64,000 nt of DNA. Source: Pyrus communis (lineage: Eukaryota; Streptophyta; Magnoliopsida; Rosales; Rosaceae). Positions 34,323 through 46,572 of this stretch are shown here, in pieces. Under the pieces are notes generated by a model that saw only the letters and a list, made by a program, of their open reading frames with translations, made no database searches and was not told where the DNA came from. The stretch is taken from assembly GCF_963583255.1 (NCBI RefSeq), contig NC_084813.1:12944001-13008000 (forward strand). The letters are read 5' to 3'. The translations under genes were made by a program, and so were the position numbers. How positions within the stretch are numbered: position 1 is the stretch's first letter; each line of letters starts with the position of its first letter.

Positions 34323-35781
34323 GGATAAATTACATAAAACTACCTTAACTATAGGTCGCACTACAATCTCATACCCCATCTTTTAAACATTGCAATGTCA
34401 TACCTCAACTTACAAATTGGTTGCAATGTCAACCCTCCATTAACTTTTCCGTTAATTTTTCTGTTATATGATGATGTGGTAAGCGTGGGGCCCATATATT
34501 TAAGACATAATAGATTATGTAGATAAAAAATAAAATTATAAAATAATCAATTTAAAAATATATTATTTATGCCAAGAAAAATTAAATAAAGAGGAGTGGG
34601 GCCCACCCCAACCAAACCATCCATCTTAATCCTTATTCCCCCTCCATCCAACCCCATTTCCTTACTTCCATCACTGAAACACAGTGCTGCACCTCCTTCA
34701 ACACCCCTCCTCCGCCATCGTCCACAAGCTACACCTAGGCTCCTCTACAACCACACTGAGCTCGACCTCACCTACCAAGCCGACATCGAGTCCTTCTTCT
34801 TTGCCAAGAAACACCAATTTTTTATCCTTGACACCGGGCAACATTCACTCAAACAACACGTACCCAACATATTTAATCGCCGTCAATCTCTAGATCCACA
34901 CCAACATCATGGTTGCTTCTTTGTTGAAAGAATGGCATGCTTCTTTGTTGAACACTACCATGGTTGCTGCTTTGTGGTTTTGGGTGGCCAATCTCAAATT
35001 CCTAAATTTTTTAGTAAAGGAAAAGAGAAAGTATTGATCTGTTAATAGAAGGGGGCGACGGTGGTGGGCGGCAGCTGAAGTGAAGAAGATCTGGTTTAAC
35101 ATTATTTCAGGGTAGCCAATCTCAAATTCTTAATTTTTTTTTTCTTGTACATATTATTTCAGGGTCAAGTTCCAATATAAAAATCCAGTGGCCAAGAAGA
35201 TGATATGTACACTCCATATAATTTTTTTCTCTTAATTTCATCAATTTCTCATATAAAACATCCATTTGAGCATCAATGGCAACTTGGCCAGTTTAAATCA
35301 CGTTTAGACTCGAGAACCTTTGCTAATCCACAACGGCTTGAGTAGTGATGACCCACGACTGTTTGCTTGGAGGATGATGCTGGATGGAAAGAAAGTGACA
35401 ATTTTCTCTGTTGATTTTGAGCCATAAGCCAATCCCTTTAATATTTCATGTACTAGACGAAGAGAGGAAGATGGTAAAGAAGAAAGCGACAATGAATCTG
35501 TACCAACTGCATTTTTAATTGAATTTTCTGATTTTTGATATTTTTAAATAGTTAATATTTCTTAATACAATAATATTTAATTAATGTTTTAATATAGTTG
35601 GCTGAGAAGTGGATCCCGTGCTTATCATGTCAACATTTAACATAAAAATTAACGGAAAAGTTAACGGAGGGTTGACATTGCAACGAATTGGTAAGTTGAT
35701 GTAGGACATTGCAATGTTTAAAAGATGGGGTATGAGATTGTAGTGCGACTCATAGTTAAGGTAGTTTTATGTATTTTACTC
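34323..35781. mobile_element. Mutator-like element with long inverted repeats and 9-bp target duplication
   Basis: The left arm (about 34323-34500) and right arm (about 35605-35781) are inverted copies of roughly 170 bp; shared words are acataaaactaccttaacta, actacaatctcatacccca and aacattgcaatg. Both sides are flanked by tttttattt (34314-34322 and 35782-35790), the 9-bp size typical of Mutator-like elements. The inside has no transposase. It holds an ORF of 149 codons (34596-35045), His- and Pro-rich, with no domain I recognise; it may be captured host sequence or chance. Confidence 0.85.
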
Positions 35782-35790
35782 TTTTTATTT

Positions 35791-36835
35791 CTTAGAGAAG
35801 AAGAAACAAGGATTTTGATTTTGTGTCATTTCAAAAGATGTGACATTAATGTGAGTTTGAGGGAATGTTCAGTTAAGACTACTATTTGTTTGCTTTCCTA
35901 TATTTTTCTTCTCTATCTTTCTTTCTCTAAATACAATAAACTAATAGTACATAGTCATGTATTGCTAGAGATGAAAAATTATAATCGAGACTACTTATTA
36001 AAAAATAATATTTTAAACCACTTAAATAGTCTGCCACACTCTCTCAACCCTCTACAACTAAAGGTGGCCTTAACTACATGAGCTATAAGACTCTCGCTAA
36101 CTCTTTGGTACCTTTGTGAAGAGATCAAGATGCAAGAGTACTCGTTTGATGTTTTCTTCATCGACATTTTTCTTTTAAGGGAACTTTGCCAAAAATAAGC
36201 TCACACATTTTCCACGTAGGATGTAAGATTTTCTTAGGACTAATTGGCTATGGGAGGCTTTGGATATCATTACACTAGCATATTGTCAGCATTTTATAAT
36301 TCACAATTCACAATCGATAGATACCATTCAACTCGATCAATCCTCTGTTACAGTTATGTATAGGTTATTATTTTTTTAATTAATCAATGATTGTCGTTTA
36401 TGAGATTTAAACTCAGGATCTGTTTCAACAAGTGAAGACTGTATGAGATTAAATTAAGTAGTCGTTGGTGAACTTCATACGAAACTTCTCTTAACACTTA
36501 ACTCTAAAACCAACAATATGAGTTGTATTAGATAGAAGATGCAGGGGAGCGGATTGAATCACCAAACTTTAAATTTGTCTCTTGGCTTATGAAATGCCTC
36601 AAAAACCTTACCTCTTGCATGAGACAATTCTAATAACAAAAGTATCAAATTGCATATTTAATAAATATTAGTGGGGGAAAACAAAAAAGTTATTGTAGTC
36701 AAACACAACAGAGATTGTGATTTCGGTGCTTTCAAACTTTCCTTCAAGGATATTAAATCTCTTCCACCTCAAATAGGTGTGGCTCGCAGTGGCTTTATTA
36801 AGTGTTTGATACATGGTAACTTTATTGTGAAGTCT
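35791..36835. other. Intergenic, no gene seen
   Basis: AT-rich spacer between the Mutator-like element and the SIRE-type LTR. The plus-strand open frames lack recognisable domains. Confidence 0.55.
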
Positions 36836-38461
36836 AGATTTATTGTTTGGCTTTCTTTGTCAAAGGTTGTAAATTGTACCACACATGCTCTAGTTAGATT
36901 TACGATTTAAATACTACTTTGGGATCATACTGCTGGAAATATCATTTCAAGAGCTTAACTTCTCTCATCAAAGGTTTTTTAATTCATGTGCATTTTATGC
37001 CATTATTTCCAGTTCATTCTGTCTAGTCAAAACTTCTCGTTGCTTTCACGCGAGCTGGGCATACACTTTAAGACAACCCATATGGGCTTTTTGACAACTT
37101 TTTCCTGAAAATGGATTTTCAACCCTAGAACTTTCTAGATTGATTTTGCACCTAATACGTGGCTTTTCTGGTCCCCTTTCAGTCTGAACATCAAGTCTTC
37201 TTTAAAAGCTAATATAGGGTTCATTTAGTTTTGGGGTTTTGAGATTGGAAAAGTTTTTTAAAGCTTTATTTTCCTCACCATCTCAAATTTCCCAAGGAGC
37301 GTCAAGCATATTTTATGGGTAATGTTCTTCATTGAATATTTCTAAACCTATCTTTGAAATTGCTTGCTTAAATTCGTTTTATATGCTCATTTATTTTTGG
37401 CTAGGAGTTTTACATTTTCATAAAGGAGTTGATTTTAGCTTTCAGCTGCCTCTTGTGTTCTTCATTGAAGCCCTAGCCACCAAAAAATGTTCATGCATCA
37501 AACACCCAATCACTGCATATTAGGGTATCATTGTCTTCATGGTTTTGTTTTAATTTGGTGTCAAGTTCTTAAAGTTTCAAATATTTAAACTGACCTCATT
37601 TTTGGATTCTGGTCTGTTTCTTTTTTCAACTGTTTGACTGAAGAAACTAACTAGTCATTGAATCCAGATTGCACACTATCAACATTTCATATCATGTGCA
37701 TTTGTTGGTGTTGATCTCGGTGCCATAAGTTAAGAAGTTCAGGAAGAGCTGCCATCTTGTGAAGACTGGACACAACACCTTTTAGGTGGCACAAGGTGAA
37801 GAGCTCAGGAGGAGCTACCACTTCGTGAAGACCGAAGAAGTTCATCTTGTGTAAGGCAATGTTGGACAAAGGTAAAGCTACTCTGTAGATAGGGATCTAG
37901 GAATTAAGCTTGTGTGGTCTTTGTAAGAAACTTATTTAAACTAGTGGATTGGACTCATTGGACTCAGTGGAGAGTCCTCGGTTTTTTAACCCAGATATGG
38001 GTTTTTTCCGGCCAAAAACTTCTTGCGTTCTTTGTTTCTTAAGCATGTCCACATATCTTATTTACAATGCATATTATGAGCAATGAACTGAACTGTTGTT
38101 CACTAAGATAACTTGTAGTAAACTAAGTTTGATTCGTAGATTTGCATTTGATTAACTAACGAATCTATATTTGGTTGACTGGTGAGCTTGACCAGTCAAG
38201 CCAACACACTTTAATTTATAATTGCTTTATCATTGCTGTTTGCATAATGAACTAATGTGTAAATGTGTTTAAGCTTAGTAATTATTGTTGTGAAACTAAT
38301 TTGGGCAGACTCTGTTTAGTTGAACGTATTGGTCAATTAGGTTTTGTTCTTGCAACTGCACTTTATATCACTGACTAACTTGTAACTAGTTGACTAAGTC
38401 ATTTGACTAGCCTACTGTGCAAAGTGAATTTTTATTTGTAGGATATTTTGTCTAGTACCCA
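36836..38461 (+). repeat. SIRE-type 5' LTR
   Basis: 1626 bp, collinear with 43898-45542. It contains a doubled internal phrase (gaagagct.ccatcttgtgaa) near 37745 and 37800, and an atgggttttttccggccaaa block near 37995. Confidence 0.88.
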
Positions 38462-38499
38462 ATTTTAATTAGTATTAAAGCCTTGCTCTAGATATACAT

Positions 38500-39415
38500 A
38501 GAATGATCTCTGAGAGTTACTGGTATTTGGTGGAACCTAACGGAACGGACTATGCTGCATGGTGTGAAAAGTTTCAAAATTTTTTAAGGCATAAAATTCA
38601 AATGCAATTGATTACCTTACCATTGAATGGAGGGCTCTTTCAATGGTTATGGATGGTGAATCTATGGTAAAGCAAAGTGCGATTGGACCCCAGGGGAAGT
38701 CATATCGGCCATGGCTAATAAAAGAGCAAGAAATGCTATTGCCAATGTCATTTCACCGACTTAATTCGGTTGCATTTAATATTGTACAATGGCAAGGCAT
38801 GTCTGGGATAAACACAAAATTATTCAAGAAGGTGACAAGCAAGAAGGAGATTAAAAAAGGGAGGAAGAATGTTGCCTCTCAAAGTGTTGAAGAAACTATG
38901 GTCACTAAGGAATCGTCTGATCAGTCTTTTGAAGATAATCTAGCTTTGTTTGTTAAGCATTTCAAAATGAATCTCAAGAACAAAGGAAGCAATGCCAAAA
39001 AAGGCTAAAGTGATTTGAAAAGATTTCATGTTTCAACCTCAAGGGAATTACACTTTTGGTAGGAAGCATGGAAAAATTATCAGTTGTTCGGACATGCCTT
39101 CTACTAGTGAATATGGACCTTGTTTCTTTTGTAGTGGTATCTGACATTAGGTTGCTAAATGTGCAAACAACAAAAAATTAAATCAGAAATGTGACAAAGC
39201 AATGATGGCTACCTGGTGTGAAAGCAAGAGTGAAGAATCTATTTGTTCTAACAAGTCATTAAATGATAAGGAGAAGGCCATTGCCTTTGTTACCTCAATT
39301 GAAGAAGTGTATTGTAGTGATGACGAACTTGGGTTGGATGATTATGAGGACTTGATTGATGAGAAGTTGTGTCTTGAGTATGGCTCCTTCTTTGATGTGA
39401 CCTGTGTTGCATAAA
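38500..39415 (+). pseudogene. SIRE-type gag, broken
   Basis: The start region encodes VEPNGTDYAAWCEKFQNFL. A frameshift near 38600 is followed by stops, then an open stretch with KKGRKNVASQSVEETMVTKE and LALFVKHFKMNLKNKG. The first zinc knuckle near 39115-39165 has CFFCSGI then a stop in place of the next Cys-region residue. Then comes MMATWCESKSEES and an acidic stretch, as in the SIRE/Maximus gag. Gag would form the particle shell; this copy is dead. Confidence 0.75.
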
Positions 39416-39879
39416 TGGATAATATCAGGTTAACCAAGAAGGTTTGTTGCTGCAAGGAAGAAATGAGTCTTTTCGACTAATCAGAGTGGAATTGAGTGAA
39501 AAAGTTGTTTCTCTTAAAGCTCAAGTGAAAAATCTGTGTGATGATGAAGATGAAAGAGATGATCTTAATGCTTCTCTTGAAGCTCAGGTTTAAGAATTGA
39601 TGATATATCAGGAAAGACTACTACAACAAGTTCATGTGTTAAAGGTCAACAATGAAATATATCATGAGGTCATCTTGAAGGTATCGCTTGAATTGATTAA
39701 GGCTATGTACAAAGTGGATTGTCTGATTCTTAGTGCTGAATGATACAACAAAATGCAAAGTGCTGGATGTCTATGTGGTGCCAAGAATAATCTTGATTTT
39801 ATGGAAAATGGTTCATGTTTCATAGGCACAAACACACGGATTATGGAGGAATCTTTGCCTATGACTCCTATGGTCAGTA

Positions 39880-40412
39880 TTTCTTAAAGACAAGACCTAT
39901 TCCCATATGTCATCACTATGGTGAACTTGGTCATATTCGACCTAGGTGTTGAAAACGTTCCTTAAAATGAAGAATGCCTTGAAGAATCAAGTTGATTGAC
40001 TAGCCATTAAAGTTAATAGAGTTGCCTTACTTGTTTAGTAATCCAGTTCATGAAGTGCTCTCAGAATGCTTCAATCAATTGTCTGACTATTCTTAACGTA
40101 TCTTTCATAACCAAACTAAATATGTGGCATCTTGACAATGGGTGTTCTAGTCATATGAACGTAGACAATGATGCTTTCTTGTCTCTTACTCCCTTTGATG
40201 GTGGTGACATTATGTTTAATTGTAAGGATGAGTCTCAAATAGCTAAAAAGGGTGTTGCCAATTTTCCTGGTCTTCTTCAACTTGAAAACGTTGGTTATGT
40301 AGATGGTTTCAAGACTAGCCTCATTTGCATTAACCAATTATGTGGTGAAGTGGTTGATGATCTTTGCTTCTCAAAAGGGGGTTGCAGAATTGTATACAAA
40401 TATAGGAAGTAA
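39880..40412 (+). pseudogene. SIRE-type second zinc knuckle and protease
   Basis: Near 39907 the motif CHHYGELGHIRPRC has Tyr in place of the second Cys of CCHC. The 40050-40412 frame gives NMWHLDNGCSSHMNVDNDAF; the active-site D-S-G reads D-N-G. It then runs into a stop; no integrase follows. Confidence 0.78.
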
Positions 40413-40514
40413 ACTATGGAGTCTCACACAATTTGGGAAAGCAAATTGTGTTACATGTATGAGTCATACAACTTTGGAAAGCAAATTCTGGAGTTTCACA
40501 AATGAGTGTCTTAC

Positions 40515-40981
40515 ACTGGGATCTCCAAAGCTATTCGACTAATGAAACAGGACTTTGTTGATCAAACTCAAATGTTATTCCTTGGCAAGATGAAGTCTAT
40601 TTTATTTGCTGGATACAATGAAAAACAAAGGTACGTTCCTCTTTCAATTGTGAATGCAAAATTTATTATTGTTAGAGTAATTGTGCCTTAATGTTATGGT
40701 TATTTGAAATGCTAAATAACTTCAGAATCTTTCATTTTGTCATTCATGTTCATTCTGATCATATGTGGAAATTAAGTCTTGGAAGAACCATGTCCAACAT
40801 TGAACAATCAAATATTTGGGCACACAACGTTATTTCATTGGAGATTTTATGGAAAGTAAAATTTCCTATTTTAATCTTAGTGCCAACTAAAAAACAACCA
40901 GCTAACAGTTTCACAAATGCTTTGTACAATCGAAGGTATAAAATTCTTCGATGGTCTATTGGCCTCTGTGCTATTAATTGA
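40515..40981 (+). pseudogene. SIRE-type RNase H C-terminal remnant
   Basis: Encodes AGYNEKQRYVPLSIVNAKFI (compare the usual kkQ..v.LSTaEAEYi) and, in 40691-40981, ILVPTKKQPANSFTNALYN and SIGLCAIN, the standard pol C-terminus. Directly preceded by protease-side sequence, so integrase and reverse transcriptase were deleted. Confidence 0.75.
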
Positions 40982-43897
40982 ATAGGTTGAACAACCATGC
41001 TTCCAAGTTTTTTCTAGCATGTTTCGTCTTTGTGATTGTGCTGTCTTGTCTATCATCTCATCAGATAATATTGTTTTGCTCTTTGTATGCATCTTTTTTA
41101 TTTTCATACATTGCTAGCAATTTGTGGATAAACCTTGTAGAATTGGTCACTATGATGTTAAAGGTTATCCCTTTTTGATTCAGATAGCCTCTGAAAAATC
41201 ATTTTTCTTACCTCACAAAAGCTTGAGTTGATTTAAGGGTTAAGTTCACTTCGATCTTTATTGAGTTGTAGTGATTTTACTTACTTATAATATGGACCAT
41301 GTGCAATTATTCTGATAAAAACTTGTATTTCACTTTAAGTCTGGTTGAATATGAGCCCGTTTAAGAGACCATTTCACTACACAGAAATAGAAAGACCCAT
41401 CCCTTGGCACTTGATCAAATAGCTCCGAGAGGTGTACTTTCTCAATTCGACCTTGGAAGATAGATCTTGCCAAAGCCTATCTCTCTTCTTCTTTTGGTCC
41501 TCTCCCCAAATCAAAATTTCAAATTTCAAATGGGAAAATGTTGTATGAAAGAGGTGTCTTGGAAAAGAAATCATATATCATCAGAAATGGGGAAATCCTA
41601 TCAAATTGGCCATCCATGCAATGCCATGAGGCTGTGCTTCTAGATTGGTGCCCTACTTAAAGTTCCACATCAAAGTTCACTTCTCTTTCAAGGTTTGTGT
41701 CTTGCTGTTTACGAGTCTTGTCCTTTGTTCATATTATGTAGGAAGTGCTGTTTCTTAAGCTTAATAAATTATTAAAAGTTTGGTTAGTCTTTGAATTAAC
41801 TTTGGGCCTAGTGGCATGGAGCTATGATATCAAGAAGGCTATCACATGTCCCTCTTCCTATACCTTGACACATCATTGTTGCATCATGAACAAGTGTTAA
41901 TCTTAGTATTATTGTCCATGTATGATCTTGAAGATTTGTCTTTTGAGAGTTGCATTGCATGTTTCTAATTCAAGTATTTTTTTTACTCTTTCTTGGAAGC
42001 ATAGATGTTGAAGCTAATTCTTCATTCCCTTTGTGGTTTGTCTTGTTAGCTGTAGTTTATTAGTGCTAAGGTTATGATTGTCTTCTATCTTTTTTTTTTG
42101 TTTTGCTTCTGTGTGGTGTCCCAATTGGTTGGATTCTTTGATTTGAGCTCTTGCAGAAAACTATTTTTAAATGGACAATTTTCTCTTCTGTCGAGTCACT
42201 AGTTCTCATCAGAAAAGTGAAGATTATGGAGGGTATTTCTGTCAATGATCTTTGGGTTTTAATCTCATCATCTCAATCGTCATATCCCTTTAATGGTTCA
42301 GATCTCTTCACAGTATCATAATCATTTACCTTCTCTAACATTTCTAGGGTTTCACTTTCACCTCCGCTGCTAGTATGCACCCTTCTGAGTTGTTCACTTT
42401 TCACAGTGACATAAAAGCCTACCACTGTCAAGCCTGTTAGGACCCCATTGTTCCTTTGTCCAATGATCAAGCTCCAAGTCATATTTATTAGGACCCCACT
42501 GCCAAAAGCTTTGCATGTTATGCTTTCTCCCTCTAATGTGCCTTTTAGATATTTGATTTTTCGGTCCATATTTTCCAAAAGGGTCTTAAACTACTTTTTC
42601 TTATTCCCTTCATGGCTTGTGGTTTTGTTGTTGTTGTTGTTTATTGGTGAAATGATTACAACTGCCCTCTCGTTGTCCATCTTTTCATGTTTTTGCATGA
42701 ACATGTTTAGGTACATTGTTTCAAGCGTTTGCACAAATCTAGTTGTAAATGGACATCTCTCTTTTCTGCTGAGTCATTATCCTTCGTCAGAAAAGTGAAA
42801 TCTTTTAAGGTTATCTTTGTTAGTGCATGTTTCAAGTCGTGGTCTTGGTTTCTGAGGGAGTTTGTTTGTATGTAAAGCATCATTTCTAGGGGAGTTCATT
42901 TATATCACATGCATCCTTTGTGACGAACTTGGTTCACTTACCTCTGCTTAATTATTGCTACACTGTGCTTGGGTGTACTCATATGATGTATTACTATTTG
43001 TTATCCGATATGCTTTTGTTATCCATGCATTGTGTATTTGCTACAAATTTGGATATTTCTAATCTGATGCAACCACGTAGTCTGTAGACTTCTAGGTTTA
43101 TGAGGGAGTTTGTGTCTAAGAGAGTACAAATTATGGGGGAGTTCAAATTTTTATAAGCAAACCTGGCCTATTTTGGCTTTGTTGTTTTTGAACCTCTTTT
43201 ATGTTGAACTTTGTTTGTGCTAATCTCGGGTTAGTTTAGGTTGGGTGACTATATCTCTGACGACGAGTTCTATTATGAGGAGTTCTAGCTTGGGAAGCGT
43301 AGTTTGTGAGTGGGAAACGTAGTTTGTGAGTGTAGGTTTTTAGGAGAGCACATTTTATGGGGGAAGTTCAATTTCTTTTTCCACGTTATTAGACATTTGT
43401 GCTTAAATGGTTATTTGAAACTCCATGTTTTTTGTATATGTGGCTGTGCTACTCTTGGTGTTGTTGACAAATGGGTGATTTGAATTGATTACATTGACAT
43501 GCTCTGATGTTTTTAATATTTTGGTATCGAGAATTGTACCTTGTGCTTAAACTTCTTTATGATGTTATGTTTTTATTGTTGGTTCTTATTGGCTTTTCAT
43601 CTGTGGTTGGACATTTCTTTCATGAGCTCAATTGACATATCATTTATTTTGTTTAACTAAATTGGCACATCATTCATTTTAAATCCTTTGTCTTTGCCAT
43701 GACAAAATGGGGGAGAAAAAATCGTGTTGCAATCAATTTACATTCCTTGCAATTGCTTTAACCATGATAACTTTTCACTTATTCTTCTTAAGAGTACTTC
43801 TTTACAGGATTTGTCCTTTGTGTTCTCTGGAGTGTGGGGGAGTGAATTTAGTTATAAGTTTGGGTTATTTTGACAAGAAAAGCCAAAAGGGAGAGAT
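40982..43897 (+). other. SIRE-type 3' region with repeated purine tracts
   Basis: 2.9 kb without a recognisable ORF. The second half contains many polypurine-like phrases: gagggagtttg near 42853, aggggagttc near 42888, gagggagtttg near 43102, gggggagttc near 43135, gggggaagttc near 43362, gggggaga near 43708, gggggagtg near 43837, and aaaagggagagat at the LTR edge. Confidence 0.65.
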
Positions 43898-45542
43898 TGT
43901 GAAGTTTAGATTTATTGTTTGGATTCCCTTATCAAAGGTTATGAATCGTACCACACATGCTCTAGTTAGATTTAGGCTTTAAATGCTACTTTGGGATCAT
44001 GTTGCTGGAAATACCATTTCAAGAGCTTAACTTCTCCCATCAAAGGTTTGTTCATTCATATACATTTTGTGCCATTGTTTACAGTTCATTTTGTCTAGTA
44101 GTTCTATCCAATCAAAACTTTTCGCTGCTTTCAAGCTAGCTGGGTACACACTTTAAGACAATCCATATAGGCTTTATGACAGCTTTTTCTCGAAAATAGA
44201 TTTTTAGCCCAAGATCTTTCCAGATTGATGTTGCACTTGACAAGTGGCTTTTATGGTCCCCTTTTTGTCTGAACATCAAGCCTTCTTTAAAAGCTAATAT
44301 GGGGTTCATTTAGTTTTAGGGTTTTGAGATTGGAAAAGTTTTTGAAAGCTTTATTTTCATCTCCATCTCAGATCTTCTTAGGAGTATCAATCATATTTTA
44401 TGGGTAATGTTTTTTATTGAATATTTCTAAACCTATCTTTGAAATTGCTTACTCATTTGTTTTTGGCTAGGAGTTTTACATTTCATAAAAGAGTTGATTT
44501 TAGCTTTGAGCCATCTCTTGTGTTATTCATTGAAACCCTAGCTACAAAACCATGCCTATGCAACAAACACCCAATCACTGCATATTAGGGTAGCATTGTC
44601 TTCATGGTTTTGTTTTAATTTGGTGTCAAGTTCTTCAAGTTTCAAATCTTTAAACTGACCCCATTTTCGGATTCTGCTTAGTTTCTTATTTCAACTGTTT
44701 GACTGAAGAAGCTGACCAGTCATTGAATCTAGATTGCACATTATCATCATTTCATATCAAGTGCATTTGTTAGTGTTGGTCTCGGTGCCACAAGGTGAAG
44801 AGTTCAGGAAGAGCTGCCATCTTGTGAAGACTGGAGACAACATCTTTTCGATGCCACAAGGTAAAGAGCTCAAGAGGAGCTGCCACTTCGTGAAGACCAA
44901 AAGAGTTCATCTCGTGTAAGGTAATGTTGCACAAAGGTAAAGCTGCTTTGTAGATAGGAATCTAGGAATTGAGCTTGTTTGGTCTTTTTAAGAATCTTGT
45001 TTACACTAGCAGATTGGATTCAGTGGACAGTCCCCAGTTTTTTAACCTAGATGTGGGTTTTTTCCGACCAAAAACTTCTTACGTTCTTTGTCTCTTAAGC
45101 TTCTCCACATATCTTATTTACTTGCATACATTTCATGCATCCTATGATTTGTTATTTGATATGCGTTAAAAACTAAGTTTACAATGTATATGATGAGCAA
45201 TGAACTGAACTGTTATTGACTAAGATAACTTACAGTGAACTAAGTTTGATTCGTAGATTTGCATTTGATTAACTAACGAATATGTATTTAGTTGACTGGT
45301 GAACTTGATCAGTCAATCCAGCATACTTTAATTTATAATTGCTTTATCAATGTTGTTTGCATAATTTAATGTGAAACTAATATGGGCAGACTCTGATTAG
45401 TTAAACGTATTGGTCAATTAGGCTTTGTTCTTGCAACTGCACTTTATATCACTGACTAACTTGTAACTAGTTGACTAGCTCATTTGACTAGTCTACTGTG
45501 CAAAGTTAATTTTTATTTGCTGGATATTCCGCCTAGTACCCA
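43898..45542 (+). repeat. SIRE-type 3' LTR
   Basis: 1645 bp, TGTGAAG...TACCCA, collinear with 36836-38461 with numerous substitutions and small indels, so the insertion is not young. Confidence 0.88.
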
Positions 45543-45998
45543 ATTTTATTTATGACAAAAAAATTAAGAAAAGTTAAGATAATTAATACATATCAGTCAC
45601 TTATTGGGGTCACAGAAAAGTCGCACCCATTATGGAATAGAAGATTTGGTCTCTCTTTCAAAGGGTGTGTTGAAATTATGTTTTTCACATTTACAAAACA
45701 AATTTGAGACAAATCTTGGTTAAAAAATTTTAAATAAGAAAAAGGATGGGTTGAAAGATATGAGTTTAAATCGTTGAGATATGTAAGCACTCTTCTCACT
45801 TACTTTTTTATTTTAATTTTCTCACTTTTTGTTATGTCACTCGTACTCTATTAACACTAACAAATGATAGTATCTACACTAAAGGGTGGGAGAGTGTGCT
45901 AAGTCTTCATATGAGTTTACCATAATATGTGGTTCAACTTTGCTTTTGGAGAATCAGACCTAAGACATTTAACTTAAAATACTATTATTTTTGGGAAG

Positions 45999-46107
45999 TG
46001 TTATTGGCACTCCAAAAATCTCATTCTACACTCATTTTAAGTGTATTTTTCTTTCTAAATATAGAAAGTTTGGAGTGTAGAATGAGAAATTTGGAGTGCC
46101 AATAACA
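45999..46107. mobile_element. Short MITE, copy 2
   Basis: About 109 bp with near-perfect inverted ends TGTTATTGGCACTCC and GGAGTGCCAATAACA, and inner arms aaatctcattctacactc/gagtgtagaatgagaaattt. Same family as 31393-31502. It forms a strong hairpin. Flanking duplication unclear. The rest of 45543-46572 shows no gene. Confidence 0.8.
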
Positions 46108-46572
46108 ATATTTAACAAAATTTTAGTTTGTAATTAAACTCTTAGTTTTGTGTGTTAGTGGATTACACGTGGCATGAGTAAAAGTGAGAAGTTCCAAATA
46201 AGAGGGTGAGTGAAAAAGTTACTAGCACTCTCGTAATTGTATATCTATTTATTTTCTAGCAGCATGCCTATATCCATACCTAATGAATTCAATAGGAGTG
46301 CGCTTGAGCTTCGCCTTTGTACTTTTGAAGCTGCAATGTTTTTTTTTTCGCAAACGTAAAAATAAAGAATTTGGAGATGGAAATACTTTGTTTCCTTACT
46401 TCTTTTTAATGAGCATGGAGGAAAAGTTTAAACTTAAGACATCTTGAAAGAAAAAAAAAATCATTAAACTAATTGATGGTAAATATTTCGAATAAGTTAA
46501 ATATTATCTGTTTTTATGATTAGCACCAAAACTCGTCTAAACACAAAGTTAAATCTTATACTAAGGAAACTC

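Larger units (their letters stand above)
36836..45542 (+). mobile_element. SIRE-type Ty1/copia element, most of pol deleted
   Basis: Direct LTRs 36836-38461 and 43898-45542, beginning TGTGAAG and ending about TACCCA. After the first LTR, ttagtattaaagcc is a worn primer-binding site (TGGTATCAAAGCC type). Before the second, aaaagggagagat is the polypurine tract. Internal coding is gag, protease and the last part of RNase H; integrase and reverse transcriptase are missing. A long 3' region without an ORF (40982-43897) lies where SIRE relatives carry an extra ORF. A possible duplication tttat sits at 36831-36835 and 45545-45549, offset by 2 nt, so it is uncertain. Confidence 0.87.

Noticed and set aside
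34596..35045. 149-codon open frame as a host gene
   Set aside because: It lies wholly inside a Mutator-like element, has no domain I can name, and overlaps other frames of similar low complexity.
34890..35102. Minus-strand ORF in the Mutator-like element
   Set aside because: Short, overlapping the opposite frame, with no recognisable motif.
42448..42798. Env-like ORF in the SIRE-type 3' region
   Set aside because: The position fits, but the 116-codon frame shows no signal peptide plus membrane layout or coiled coil I could support, and it is too short.
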